In this document: piece by piece, positions 1 to 10,560 of the stretch
How the letters are laid out: each line of letters starts with the position of its first letter
Position numbering within the stretch: position 1 is the stretch's first letter
DNA from: Chara braunii
Taxonomy: Eukaryota; Streptophyta; Charophyceae; Charales; Characeae
Assembly: GCA_003427395.1 (NCBI GenBank)
Contig: BFEA01000065.1
Location: forward strand, 1,076,718-1,140,717
Length of the DNA: 64,000 nucleotides
Reading direction: 5' to 3'
Translations under genes and position numbers: made by a program
The notes under the pieces: generated by a model
Databases searched by the model: none
Told to the model about the DNA's origin: nothing
The model's input: only the letters and a program-made list of their open reading frames with translations

Positions 1-470
1 CACAGTAGAAACAATGTTCAGCTTGCCCAGACTATTTTCATTTATACTTTTTATTTTTCTTTTTCTCTTGTTAATGATATGACTTAACGCTGGACCATTC
101 ACGATAGAAAGAATGCGCAGCTGCCAGTTCACATGCAAATATACATAAAGTACTTTCCTTTATACTTAGTTTAGTTCACGTGCGTGGTTTTCAGGCTAAA
201 CCATTCACAGTAGAAACAATGCTTAGCCTTAGACCAAAAATCCTCCCTCAGAATAAAACAATAATTTAAACCTCGTCAATCAGGCAAACCCCAAGAGTTA
301 ACTAGAGTAAACAGGCCATTCACAGTAGAAACAATGTCTGGTCCTCCAGAAAACAACTAGATAAACATAGCAACCAGGCCATTCACGGTAGAAACAATGC
401 CTGGTCCTTCAGAAAACAGCCAAATAAACATAGCCCTGAGCCATTCACAGTAGAAACAATGCTCAGGCTT
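1..470. repeat. Hairpin array, CCATT/AATG core, in LTR0
   Basis: Six units (about 1-22, 90-125, 194-228, 311-343, 373-405, 435-467) share the loop CACAGTAGAAAC or a close variant, flanked by CCATT and AATG. The outer arms differ from unit to unit but stay complementary: GGCTAA (194-199) with TTAGCC (223-228), ACCAGG (373-378) with CCTGGT (400-405), CCTGAG (435-440) with CTCAGG (462-467). One C is bulged in the left arm throughout. Confidence 0.85.
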
Positions 471-830
471 TGGTTGACCCTTCCACACGCATGCAAAACT
501 ATCTTCCATCCACCTTCCCCCAATTTATCCCTTTGTCTGCTTTCAGTAGAATAAAGAAGGAACTTGAACTTCACTCTCACACATTCTTTCCCTTTAGTCT
601 GATTATGTCTTGAAAAGAAAGAAAAAACCACAGGGACAAACTCATGCATACATCTATCATATTGCAGGGGGATAAACAAACATGGGTGGTAGTAGGTTGT
701 ACAGATGGAAGTGGTTTACCTGACGATTCCCTGCCTCCAGAACTCCTCCTGAGTTCCGGCAGAGCTCCCGCAAAAGGTGGGTGGACTCCCCACAGAGTCT
801 TGACGTGGATTACGGGTTGCAATCCCTCCT
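1..830 (-). repeat. Giant LTR fragment (LTR0)
   Basis: The segment is collinear with 10020-10880 in LTR A and 21850-22690 in LTR B. It has the same hairpin array, then the same stretch containing CATGCATA, CTGCAGGGGGATA and GTTCCGGCAGAGCTCCCGCA. It is cut by the window start. On the right it stops abruptly near 830, where LTR A and B continue with CCGCC-TTCCTCTC but this copy switches into integrase coding sequence. It would sit as the downstream (3') LTR of element 1 if the join is a deletion. No gene is seen here. Confidence 0.8.
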
Positions 831-1717
831 ATGTCCTCTCTCCACGAGAGCATTTGCCTGGGCGTGCGCGGCCGTAGTGTAGTTGGCTGTCACACCATAC
901 CTTGATAAAAGTTCTTGCACCTCCTGGCAAGTAAACTCCGATCCCCTGTCCATTACGAATTTCCTGACGAAAGGATAGCGTAGGTAATACTCCTCGATGC
1001 AGCTCACCAGGACTGACCTGGTCTTTGTGCGAATAGCACGCCCGTCTACGAAGCCAGACAGGTTATCGCGCGCATCGAAAATATAGTTATAGCCGTGGTC
1101 CCCAAGCGACATAAAAAGTAGATCGAGATGCACTACAGCCCCCACCTCTCGCTCTAGCCTTGGATGCAGCGGCTCTCCTTGCCTTAAACGGGATCTTTCC
1201 TGGCAAGGTACGCAAGATCGGCAGAACTTCCCGACCATATCCATCATCTCATCCAGTAGTACAACTCACTTATCTTGGCATACGTGGCTTGTACCCCTCG
1301 ATGCCCTCCTGCAATGCCATCGTGAAGCGCTGCTACGACGTCGATCTGACGATTCCTACCGCAGACGACTCTCCTGGGATTCCCCACTTTTCTTCTCACG
1401 AAAAGGTGGCCGTTTCGCACTAAGTAGCGCTGCAGCATCCTCTGAGCCCTATCGCTTGAATCCCTTAGCCGCATTTCATATGACAGAAGAAGCCCCAACT
1501 CTAGGTAGATCCCGTCGTACTCCTCTGCACGAAAAACCTCCTTAATTTCCCCTTCCTCGAACTCGTCGTCCTGACTCTCTGGCACTTCGTCCACATTCCC
1601 TGCCGGGTTCAACGAGCCTGACTGGTCTAGGCTTTCCTGCAATGACGTATTAACGAGGAGATACATTTCTCCCATCTGGTCCTCATGCCGTTCTACCTGG
1701 CCAGGTTCTTTCATCAA
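831..1717 (-). pseudogene. Integrase (zinc-binding and catalytic core), element 1, truncated
   Basis: This integrase would insert the element cDNA into the host chromosome. The upstream ORF ends with the histidine pair of the HHCC zinc finger (ALHDGIAGGH). A frameshift at about 1245 separates it from the cysteine pair (CRSCVPC). The catalytic core keeps all three acidic residues: Asp in HLDLLF, Asp in MDRGSEF and Glu in NALVERGH. The frame breaks six residues after that Glu, at about 830, so the rest of the core helix and the C-terminal DNA-binding domain are missing. The next bases belong to LTR0. Non-functional as it stands. Confidence 0.9.
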
Positions 1718-2777
1718 TCGTCCTTATATCCTCCACCAGGCTATGCGAGCTGGCCAGCGCTAGCTCCATCATCCACTGAACATCCTTACCATTCCAGGGA
1801 TCCTCTTCCTCAAAGGGCTTAAGGACTAGCTCATCCCTCCGTTCATACCCATTTGGCGTTTGCCAAATAGGATAGCCTACACAACTAGGCACTCACGACG
1901 ACCACCTATTTATATGGAGACGAACATCTTCTTTCTCATCTAGAAATTCATCAACTGGGGGCGTATTTTCCACCGCCTCCTCTTCCTGTTTATCCCAGTT
2001 GATCCGACTCAGCCCATCTGCCCGGTTCTTACTACCAGGAATCCGTTCCAATTCGAAATTAAACATCCAGATGTAAGTCAACCATCTGGCAACCGTCGGA
2101 TCCGATGGAACGTAATTCCTTAGAGAGTAGGTCAGGGCGGTCGGATCCACTCTCAAAATAAACCTCCTGCCGAAGATNTAGTTCCGGAAGATTCGCAGAC
2201 AATGGAGGACGGCAAGGATCTCCCTCTTGAACTGAGAGTAGTTTCTCTCCGTCGTACAGAGAGTCCGCCTCTCAAATCGCAAGGGCCTTTCTTTTCCTTC
2301 CATGTCTGCCTGAATTAGAACTCCCCCTAAAGCAGTCGGCCCCGCATCTGTTTCGACAATGAAGGGTCGCGTCTCTGTGGCGTCATAATCTGGCGCTCCT
2401 AACACCAACCCTCCTTCTCGAAATTCTTCCTTCATTCTGCCTACCACCTCTTCTTGTTTTTCACCCCAAATCCATTCCTGGTCCTGACGAACTAACTTCC
2501 TCAGATGTTCATTCTTAGCGACAAAATTCTTGACGAAAGCCCTCCAAAATCCACACGTACCAAGGAAGCTTCTGACATCAGTTACTGAGTGGAACGAAAC
2601 TGGCCACTCAGTAATCTTGTCCGTCTTCTTCACATCCGGCCTCCGACCCTTCTCGCTGCACACGAACCCCAAAATAGTCGCTTCCCTCATGCAGTGTCTG
2701 GATTTGGCCCCGCTCGCCGTGAGGTTATGCTCCTCGAGCAGGCTCAGGACTTTTTCAAGGTCCTGGATATGTTCCAA
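1683..2777 (-). pseudogene. RT thumb/connection, RNase H and tether, element 1
   Basis: The 1893-2777 reading frame starts just after the YIDD region of RT (EHIQDLEKVLSLL) and runs through the conserved TDVRSFLGTCGFWR segment into RNase H. RNase H degrades the RNA strand of the RNA/DNA hybrid. The acidic residues visible are Asp in VETDAGP, Glu in REILAVLH, Asp in LRVDPTAL and Asp in KNRADGLSR. The base at 2178 is N and gives one unknown residue. The piece at 1683-1892 is the acidic tether between RNase H and integrase and lies in a separate frame, so another shift lies near 1890. Confidence 0.88.
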
Positions 2778-3160
2778 ACAAAGCGCCTTACCCCTGGCGA
2801 GACTTCATCGCTCTCCTTCACTGCCGGCCCCTTCACCGCCAAATCGTCGATGTATGGCTATGTAATATGGGGGCTGACTGACTGCATAACCCGAATCATG
2901 GCCCGTTGGACCATTGCTACCGCATTGGTCCACCCTTGAGGGGCCACGTTCATGTGGATTAATCCTCGCGGCGTATGCATAGTCGTCACCGGCCTATCCG
3001 GCGGGTAGACTGAAAATTGATCGTATCCTGAGTAAAGGTCTATAAGCGAAATTATAGGTCTTCCAGCATAGGATTCCGACAAAGCATCCGCATTTGGCAG
3101 TCCTCCAGCATCTCGCACGGTCACCGCATTTAACCTCTGCAGATCTTGCACCCATCGCAC
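2778..3160 (-). pseudogene. Reverse transcriptase palm/fingers, element 1
   Basis: This is the N-terminal half of the RT polymerase domain. Visible motifs are RWVQDLQRLN, motif A with catalytic Asp in SLIDLYSGYDQF, MHTPRGLIHM and the motif B region APQGWTNAV. The frame hits a stop at 2858, just before motif C. The YIDD catalytic pair is present in another frame at about 2835-2850 on the minus strand, and a second shift near 2775 returns to the frame of the thumb. All polymerase motifs can thus be found, but not in one frame. Confidence 0.88.
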
Positions 3161-3738
3161 CGTCCCGTTAGGCGTAATGAAGCAAAACCACGGGGACTCA
3201 TACGGTCCATTAGAATAGTCGGCGACGTGTAGTCCACCACCTTCCTTTCCTCGTCAGGATTAGGATATCGCGGCCCTCTCATATTCCAAGACTCGTGTGG
3301 CACGGTGTGCATACGAATCATAGGTATCTTGTCCACATGCAGTCTGCCACGTTCCTCGTCACTAAACGCGTAGGCGCGATGCCTCCTCTTCATTAACTCC
3401 ACCATCAATGTTTGCTCCTGAGGCAGTAGGAAGTCGGACTCCCCTATAATCAACTCCCCTTCATTCCCTTCGTTGATACTACATGACCCTGCTAGAGCAC
3501 TCTCCTTCATTCGTCGTATCAATCCTCGTTCACTTTCGTAGTATGCTTCCTCGTCCTCCGTAACGAGGACGGGAACCGGGCGGTACCTCTTGTCTACCGT
3601 CTTGTAGCGCCTTTGGGAACCCTGCTTGAGCCGTCCCCTAAAAAAGGCCGACTCACAGATTGTGCTTGCGCTGATGCGGGCTCCCTTCCGCTGCCCGGGA
3701 GCCGATATACCAACTCCAACCTTCCTGCCTCGGGACAT
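3130..3738 (-). pseudogene. Protease-RT linker, element 1
   Basis: The linker carries the Arg/Lys-rich stretch before RT (KTVDKRYRPVPV), a helical charged part (YYESERGLIRRMKESAL), then LPQEQTLMVELMKRRHRAYAF and a conserved block ending HESWNMRGPRYPNP, which leads into the RT fingers. Element 2 has the counterpart at 40627-40845. It overlaps the end of the protease ORF (3594-4562) in another frame, so a shift lies near 3600-3740. The block around HTVPHE is the part I recall from charophyte repeat proteins. Confidence 0.8.
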
Positions 3739-4562
3739 TCCAGAACTTGCTCCCTCAAGGCCTGGATGGCATCCGGGTCTGCCATCTCATGCGCGGCCAC
3801 CAGGTCCATGGCCTTCCCAACATCTGACAAGCTGAGGGAAAATGCTTCTTCCCTCTCTCCTGCTTCGGGCTCTGCTCGGAGCCTTCGGCGCTCCCCTTCC
3901 GACTCCTCGATCGTGAATGATCCTGGATTGGGTTGGTTCCTTATACTCCTTGGCCCGGTGTTCCTGCAGGTAATTATTTCGTAATTCCCGCAGGCAGGAT
4001 CGCATAAGAGGAGGATTAACGTCCCTTCATGCTTATTGAATATCACGGTCTCCGTCCTGCTCAGGAATGACCTCCCTAGGAGAATTCCGTGATCCACGTC
4101 CGGCATGATGAAGAAGCAAGCCCTCGCCTTCACCTTTCCAACCTCGATGAGTACATTCGAGGCTGTCCCACAAAATACGGCCTTGCAGCTGGCTCCGTGC
4201 AGAATACCGCAGTCAGAACGGTCTATATCCAACCCGAATCTGATCGCGTCCGCCTCCCGGATGATGTTCATTTCCACCCCGGTGTCCACCATCGCTGCAC
4301 ACTTGGAGCCCTTCACCACCAAATCCACCGTGCCGCAGGCTACACACTTCCAGTCCATTTTCGTCCCCGACTCTGCCCACTCAGCCTCCTTGGGCAGTAT
4401 CGTACCCTGATGGACATTGGGTACCAGGCGCTGCGATAATCTCCCCTTCAGTTCATCGCGGAGTCGCAGGGCTGACGCGAGGATTTCCTTCAGGGTCATG
4501 AGGTCATTATGCCCTTCCAGCAGCCTGTCAATTACTCTCTCTACGTCAAATCCCTCTTCCAA
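3594..4562 (-). pseudogene. Aspartic protease (retropepsin) region, element 1
   Basis: A retropepsin-type protease would process the gag-pol polyprotein. The catalytic DTG is intact in AAMVDTGVEMNII, and the second conserved element appears as HGILLGRSFL about 80 residues later, the normal spacing for a retroviral-type monomer. Upstream is a leucine-rich helix (ERVIDRLLEGHNDL), downstream an acidic, low-complexity tail (EEAFSLSLSDVGKAM). The ORF is 322 codons. It is marked as a pseudogene because it belongs to a frame-broken polyprotein, although the domain itself looks complete. Confidence 0.85.
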
Positions 4563-4658
4563 ACGAACCGTGTATTTCTTCTTTTTGGGTGGTCCGTCAT
4601 GTCTGACCGGTTCGGCCTCTCCCCCGGTTTCCTTTTTCCTTGCCCGCTGCTCCGCTCT

Positions 4659-5762
4659 CTAATCCTCCTCTTTGCGCAGCTTCTCGTCCTCTTCCTCTTC
4701 ACCATCGTCGTCCTTTACTTCCACAACCTCTTTCCTTCTCCCTGATTTGGGTTCTCTCCTCGGAGGCTCTTGGCTGGCACTGACCTTGGCTTGATTCCTC
4801 GTTCGCGCTGCCTGTGTCAGCCGGGCCTGCGGAGTGAGGGGTTTTCCCCTCATCCCCGATGGTGGGCACGACGCCACCACATTTACTCCGGGTCGCCCAG
4901 GTGCTGACTCCGGGCCGGAGTCATAGAGGAACACTTTGAGGATGTTAGACTTCCATCCCTTCACTTCCTTACAGAGGCCCTCCAACTTCTGTTGGTACCT
5001 CCCCATCTTATCCAGCAGGTCCTCTATCTTCCCAAATAAAACGGACGGAGGCTACATTCTTTCCTCCTCATCCTCATCATCTGACTCGATGATTATGGAC
5101 TCTTCCGTCTTACTTCCTCCTCGTAGTCCTTGAGCCACTTCCTCATCGCTCTCCACTTCCTCCACCCCAATCGGTGGTTCCTCCTTTTTTTGCCATAGCC
5201 TGAACATGGCAAGGGGTGGTGGCCCAGCTGCCGCCCTTCGCTGGGCTTCCGCCCTCACCCCTCCAAGCGTTCTGTCAATGGCCTCCCCAAACTGATCGTA
5301 GATATTCCCATCCATAGTGGAGGAAATCAGCCCGCTCCTCTCATCTTCCCGTCTTATATTACAGAACCTTATAGTGTGGCCTTGTTGGTCACAATATTGA
5401 CAGATGGCCGTCCTCCAGTCAAAACGGGGTCTTCCATACCCCTGACTTCCCTGATCCCCCTGGCCTTGATACCCCTGGCCTTGGTACCCCTGGCCTTGAT
5501 TCACTTGGCCTTGACCATTCCATTGCCTCCCTCTTCCGCCGCCATTCCTGCCTCGCCCCCTTCCTCCACCCCTCCCTCCGTTGCCTTGATTGCCCTGCCC
5601 TTGGTTCCCACCTCCTGCCACACTGCCCTGTGAACTGGGAGTAAGCGACGGTGGCGGGGCCACAGGCTGGGCCTGGGCTGCGGGGTAGATGGGTGGTGGC
5701 ATACTTGTTTGCGGTCCAGCTACTGGCGACGGGCTTCCCCATGGCACAATTGCATTGATCAC
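4659..5762 (-). pseudogene. Gag C-terminal part with zinc knuckle, element 1
   Basis: The ORF at 5052-5762 has a Pro/Gln-rich start, a Gly/Arg/Gln-rich tract with repeats of the type GYQGQ (residues about 55-110), and a CCHC zinc knuckle CQYCDQQGHTIRFC that would bind the RNA genome. It ends in an acidic tail (SDDEDEEE). The next frame (4659-5006) continues with a helix (YQQKLEGLCKEVKGW) and a Lys/Glu-rich tail. The two pieces are in different frames, with a break at about 5050. Confidence 0.85.
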
Positions 5763-5879
5763 CGGCCAGGGCCACTGTCCGTAGGACGGCGCCCCTCTTT
5801 GCGAGGGGCCCGTACTAGATGACGGAGCCGCTACATTTGAAGGGGTTGCTGCTAAAACCTGGGGCTCCTGCGCTTTTCC

Positions 5880-6744
5880 TTATCCCTGACTGCCTTGCGC
5901 CAAGTTACGCACTTTGCGCCGGGCCTTCGTCAGGCGCCGCGGCACCGGCTCTTCCTCTTCCCAGAGTTCTTCCTCAATGGCCTCTTCTATCACCGACTTC
6001 TTTCCTTTCATTTTGACAGCCGCCACTACCCTCTTTTGCACCACCGACTCTGTCGCATACCCCATCTGTGCCAATACGTCTGTAACAATCCTTGTTACCC
6101 CCGGGGTCCCAGAAGCGGTCGCATCTCTTTCCTTTCTCTTCTGCCTTTGCAGGCGTACCTGACGTTGCTCCACCTGGTCCAGACACCCAACTTTCACCCC
6201 TCTGTCAATAGTGGCCTAGGTGAGCTTGGTGCTACCTCCTCCATGTCTCGTCAACTCGACGGTCCCCGACGCCGTGAGTAGCCCCACAGATGGCGCACTG
6301 TGCTTCCTCCGAGATCCCATGGACCTTCATCGCCCTTTTCTTAAATTCTTGGACAAAGGCCCCTATCGTCGTAAAATGCTCTTTGTTCATCGCCTCAAGG
6401 TCCGCGGTAGTCAACAACCCGTCTCCTAGACGGTACTTCCTCTGCATCCCCTCCTTGAACCTCTCCCAGCTGCCTTGGGCTGCATCTATGACTTTCTTCA
6501 CCTCTTGGTGGTAACTGTGGAGGACATATTGAAGGATGCGTTGAAACTTTACAATGTCCGACCGCCCGACCAAAGCTTGTTCCACCCGCTCCAGCCATTC
6601 CGAGACTCTCTTCCTACAAAAATAGAAAGTATCAACCTTTGGGATATTGCTCGGATTCCTTTCATGCCGGTCGATGGCCGCGATGAGGTCATCGAGAGTC
6701 AGACCCTTCTTGGGTGTACCCGATGCGCCGCCAGTTTCAGACAT
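5880..6744 (-). pseudogene. Gag N-terminal/capsid part, element 1
   Basis: The ORF 6232-6744 begins MSETGGASGTPKKG and holds the gag capsid-like fold (FYFCRKRVSEWLERVEQAL, then SYHQEVKKVIDAAQGSWERF). This is the typical Ty3 gag pattern of Trp-Leu helices. A frameshift at about 6235 interrupts it, and 5880-6197 continues with a basic/acidic stretch ending LTKARRKVRNLAQGSQG. The same LTKA-RK-RNLAQG-QG signature occurs in the gag relic at 15712-15936, so the two internal regions are related. The start at 6744 is the first Met after a stop-rich leader. Confidence 0.85.
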
Positions 6745-7045
6745 CTTGACAACCTCTTCTTTTCAAGCTTCCTGATAAGAGAAAAAACAAGCACATTCCC
6801 TTATTGAACATTATACCTTGACCAGTTTATTCCATCCGTCCTACCTAACCCTTAGTACTTACTTTACCCAAATGTTAACACGATCGTTCTCATACTTCCT
6901 CTACTTGGCTAGGTAAATTTCCTCACCTATACTTAGTCATTCATATATTTCTTCATTACCTTCTCATCACTCCTCTATGCCTTTTCTAATTCACTTCTCA
7001 TACCCGGATGTCGTTCCACCAGGGATAACGGTAGGCTTTCCGTTA
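6745..7045 (-). other. Element 1 leader (untranslated)
   Basis: About 300 bases lie between the primer-binding site and the gag start, with no long reading frame. The part next to the primer-binding site (GTGGAACGACATC type, 6995-7045) is also found beside the primer-binding site at 18790-18839. That supports common descent of the two internal regions. Confidence 0.6.
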
Positions 7046-7063
7046 TCCCCGGCAACGGCGCCA
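7046..7063 (-). promoter_or_regulatory. Primer-binding site, tRNA-Asp type
   Basis: On the minus strand the 18 bases read TGGCGCCGTTGCCGGGGA, which I recognise as complementary to the 3' end of plant-type tRNA-Asp. Two bases separate it from the LTR end CGACA. The site fixes the element orientation (minus) and the LTR edge at 7066. Confidence 0.88.
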
Positions 7064-7819
7064 CCTGTCGAGCGCATCAGTCCGACACCGCACGGGGGCA
7101 ACGCGGGACCCTCCCGGCCGCGTCACGCATGAGTCGATTTAAATTCTTCGTCGCAGACAATACATGTGGAGCTTCCTTAAACCGCTCCGACCGAGTGCGC
7201 CAGCCATACCTCTCGCGAGCCCCTACGACAGGATAGGGCCTACGCGAGGCACGACTTACCTACACCTTAAGGGAGATGTCACCTCCCTTCGGTGGGCGTA
7301 TCCCCGACGAGCTACCAGTCCACAGTACGAAAGCTAATCAGTTGCAATGGCAGAGGTGGACCAGCCGAGGGCGTTTCTCGTTCGCTGTAGCATAGGGGGT
7401 ACGTGCGGTAATATGCCTCTATCAGACCCGCACGCGAACCGACATCTTGGGGGGTTGAAGTCCCAAGCGCGGCCCGTCGTCGGTCGACTAGGACGCATCG
7501 CACACACCACGCGCACACCACTTTACGAACACAAAAATAAAACATACACACGCATACGTACGAAACGACACAACATAAACAACGCGACAACGCTCCTAGC
7601 CCCTCGGTAGCTGTCCCATAACTTTCCGACGCGAAATCGAATAGGCATCGCGCGCGAGACTTAGGATAAAACCGCGCGGACGCAGGGCCTACTCATATCG
7701 ACTCGCAATGCAAGCGTACGCAAGCAGTCTCAATAATGGCGTACTGTGCAGTGCCTATAATTAAGCGGCCCCTCGTGGATCCGAGTACCGCTAATGACAC
7801 TCAAGTGTCAAACTCGAAG

Positions 7820-7874
7820 TGTCGTGAGGGCCTAACCCTTCACGACATTGCACGGCTGAAGGAATAGCCGTGCA
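7820..7874. other. Paired hairpins inside LTR A
   Basis: Two adjacent perfect or near-perfect hairpins: TGTCGTGAGGG (7820-7830) with CCCTTCACGACA (7837-7848, one extra base), then TGCACGGCT (7849-7857) with AGCCGTGCA (7866-7874). At the equivalent place LTR C has CTCAAGCGTC pairing with GACGCTTTGAG (27146-27176), a different sequence with the same geometry. Confidence 0.7.
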
Positions 7875-8845
7875 GCCGCCGCGGCACCACCGACTCTCGG
7901 CCTGAGTGTCTCGGTAGGCAAATCAAATAGGCTCTGCGCGAGGGAAAATCCCTTCCCTGCGGAGCCTAAGGCTTGGGATGTCCTGGACAAGAACCTCGAA
8001 TCCCGGCCCAGGACCAAACGTCCGACTAAGAAAATCATCAAAAAGCAAGAAACACAAATAGAAGGAGAAGTCTCCCCTAAGCCCCTCAGTCTCAGCTTCA
8101 AAGTAGGGCTTTAATATAGGGGCCCTTCAACCGATGCAAACACTTATCCCAAACATACTTATGTATACGTATATAAGGGTTAAGTATGTGACGATCACTT
8201 TTCACGGTCTCACTGGGTCTCTCACAATAATACGTATATGTGTGATCGCAGGCAACCAAATCCAGAATCTGATTCATAGCACATACCTGCAATCACATCA
8301 ACAAACCAAATCAAAAGCCCACACACTACACGGAATCAACCCCAAACACCTTCGACACTCATACCCCTCGCTTTAGCCATGCAAGCCCCAAACCTCCTGT
8401 CCAACCAACCTTAATTAAATACTCAGCACCTTTGTTAAATGGTCATTCAATAAAAGTTCTGGTGAAACCTTAATGAAATAACGAAATCACCAGGGCTAAA
8501 GCCTTTTAGGTTGAGTGTGGAGGGAGAGCTGAAATTGAGTCGTAGACCGACGAATCGGCAACCGACCTGTTATCTGTGATAACAGAAGATGATCGTCAAG
8601 GGATCAGGTTGAATCTATTCCTGATCTTGAATCAGACACCCCAAAGGACCTGTAACACAAGATAGGTCAAATGCCCACGCTAAATCATCAGCATATGGGG
8701 AATAAACCTCCATAGCACATTCCTATTCAAGCTATCTACCAACTAAGTCCAAGCCTACCTAGCCAGTGCCCAAAACAAAAGTAGACTAATGGCAGAACCT
8801 CCCTTATTCAGGGTGGGTCGCCAGAATCGCCACTTGTCGAAATAT

Positions 8846-9560
8846 AATCTAACTCCTCTAAACTAAGAAAATTTCGGTCGCGCTTCCCGTAGAAAAAGTG
8901 TCTTTCCATAATTTATATAAGTCTAAATATGAAAGATATAAATAATTTCTATCTTTGGAAAACCAAATTTTGTCCAACTCCCTGAATTAGTAGAAATTTG
9001 GGCAGCACCCCCTCTATAAAAGAAGACTTTGCAGATTTATACTAAGCCAGATATAAAGCAGAAAATAAGCTCTAACTCCTGGAAAGTCAAATCTTGTCTA
9101 ACTCCCTGATTTAGTGAAAATTTGGGCGGCACTCCCTTTAGAAAGGGAGACTTCCCAGATTTATACTAAGTCAGAATTTGAACTCACAAGACAAACTTGA
9201 GTTCAAATTAGATAAGATTTAACTAACTCCTCAGTTTTGCAGAAATTTCGGCAGCACTCCCTCTAGAAAAAGACTTTCCCAAAATTTATACAAAGCGATG
9301 TCCAGAGTTTGCGAATAACTTTGCCTTCTCAAAGTCCAATTTTGTCTAACTCTTTGAATTAGTAAAAACTTGAGCAGCACTCCTTTTAGAAAAAAAAACT
9401 TTCCAGATTTATACTAAGTCAGCTATATGGAAAAGATAAGTTGAACTCTGACAAGTCAGAAATTGACTAACTTCTTGGATTTGTAGAAATTTCGGCAGCG
9501 CTTCCCGTAGGAAAAATAGCTTGCCAATATTTATACAAAACCAAATATAAGAAAAATCTA
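8846..9560. repeat. CGGCAG/GGGCAG hairpin array in LTR A
   Basis: Four to five units of roughly 110-160 bp share the pattern CTAACTCCT, then AAATTTCGGCAGCGCTTCCCG or AAATTTGGGCAGCACTCCC, then a purine run and AGATTTATAC. The left AAATTTNGG pairs with the right CCNAGATTT, and an inner CCC or TTCC pairs with GGG or GGAA. The same array is at 20775-21380 in LTR B, in reduced form at 28050-28250 in C, and diverged at 55037-55560. I recall CGGCAGC-type motifs as common in plant LTRs. Confidence 0.75.
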
Positions 9561-9799
9561 AAAAAATGCAGAAATTGACCTAAGTAAAAAAAAAGTATTA
9601 CAGAAAATGCAGGAATTGACATCAACTCTTATAGCTCTAGCACGTGGCGAGCAACTAAAGCAAATACCTATAAATCTGAAACACAAACAAACTAATCATC
9701 CCATCCAATCACATGCAAACCAAACCACCCCAAGTTTATTCCATATAAATTGTTCGTGAGACTTCAAATTCTTGAATCCTTATACCCATCTTACATAAG

Positions 9800-10560
9800 A
9801 CATAGAGCTAGACCATTCACCATGGAAACAATGCCCTACTTGTCTTTATGATATACACGAACAGGTTGCACAACTACTTCTTTCTTCTTTTGGGCAGACA
9901 ACTAGGCCATTCACTATGGAATCAATGCCTCGTCGCCCTGAGCTGTTTAATATCCAAAGATTTAGTATTTCTCTGATTTAGTTTTCAAAAGAAAAGGCAA
10001 ATATGGCCAGGGGACTGAACCATTCACAGTAGAAACAATGTTCAGCTTGCCCAGACTATTCCCATTTATACTTTGTATTTTCTTTTTTCTCTTCTTAATA
10101 ATGTGGCTTAACGCTGGACCATGCACAGTAGAATTAATGTCCAGCTGCCAATTCGCATGCAAATATACATAAAATACTTTCCTTTATACTCAATTTAATT
10201 TATGTACGTAGTTTTCAGGCTAAACAATTCACAATGAAAACAATGCTTAGCCTTAGACCAAAAATTCTCCCTCAGAATAAACAAGAATTAAAACCCCTTT
10301 AATTCGGCAAACCGTCAGAGTTAACTAGAGTAAACAGGCCATTCACAGTAGAAACAATGTCTGGTCCTCACGAAAACAACTAAATAAAACATAGCAACCA
10401 AGGCATTCACAGTAGAAACAATGTCTGGTCCTTCAGAAAACAGCCAAATAAACATAGCAACCACGCCATTCACAGTAGAAACAATGCCTGGTCCTTCAGA
10501 AACAGCCAAATAAACATAACCCTTAGCCATTCACAGTAGAAGCAACGCTCAGGCTTTGAT
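9800..10560. repeat. Hairpin array, CCATT/AATG core, in LTR A
   Basis: Nine units lie at about 9810, 9900, 10015, 10112, 10215, 10333, 10400, 10460 and 10525. They show the same conserved loop as at 1-470 and arms that change together: CTGAAC with GTTCAG near 10015, GCTGGAC with GTCCAGC near 10115, GGCTAA with TTAGCC near 10220. In some units (9900, 10525) one arm has drifted. Confidence 0.85.

Larger units (their letters stand above)
831..7065 (-). mobile_element. Ty3/gypsy element 1, internal region (degenerate)
   Basis: Reading the minus strand from 7065 down, the order is primer-binding site, leader, gag (capsid, then Gly/Arg-rich zinc-knuckle part), aspartic protease, linker, reverse transcriptase, RNase H, integrase. 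Protease before RT before integrase is the Ty3/gypsy order. LTR A (7066-14841) is its upstream LTR. The coding capacity is broken by several frameshifts, and integrase is cut off at about 830, where LTR0 sequence follows. One undetermined base lies at 2178. Confidence 0.9.

Noticed and set aside
1-470. CRISPR-like array (short repeats at 60-100 bp spacing)
   Set aside because: The units are hairpins with arms that differ from unit to unit, spacers are partly conserved between the LTR copies, there are no cas genes, and the context is eukaryotic retrotransposon DNA.
7312-7610. Overlapping short ORFs on both strands in the GC-rich LTR edge
   Set aside because: These frames recur in LTR B with different stops, and the conserved part is at the DNA level (GTAGCATAGGGGGTACG), not at the protein level.
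9800-10560. Hammerhead or twister ribozyme repeats (retrozyme-like)
   Set aside because: GAAAC in the loop recalls a ribozyme core, but the CUGAUGA element and the required three-stem layout are missing.
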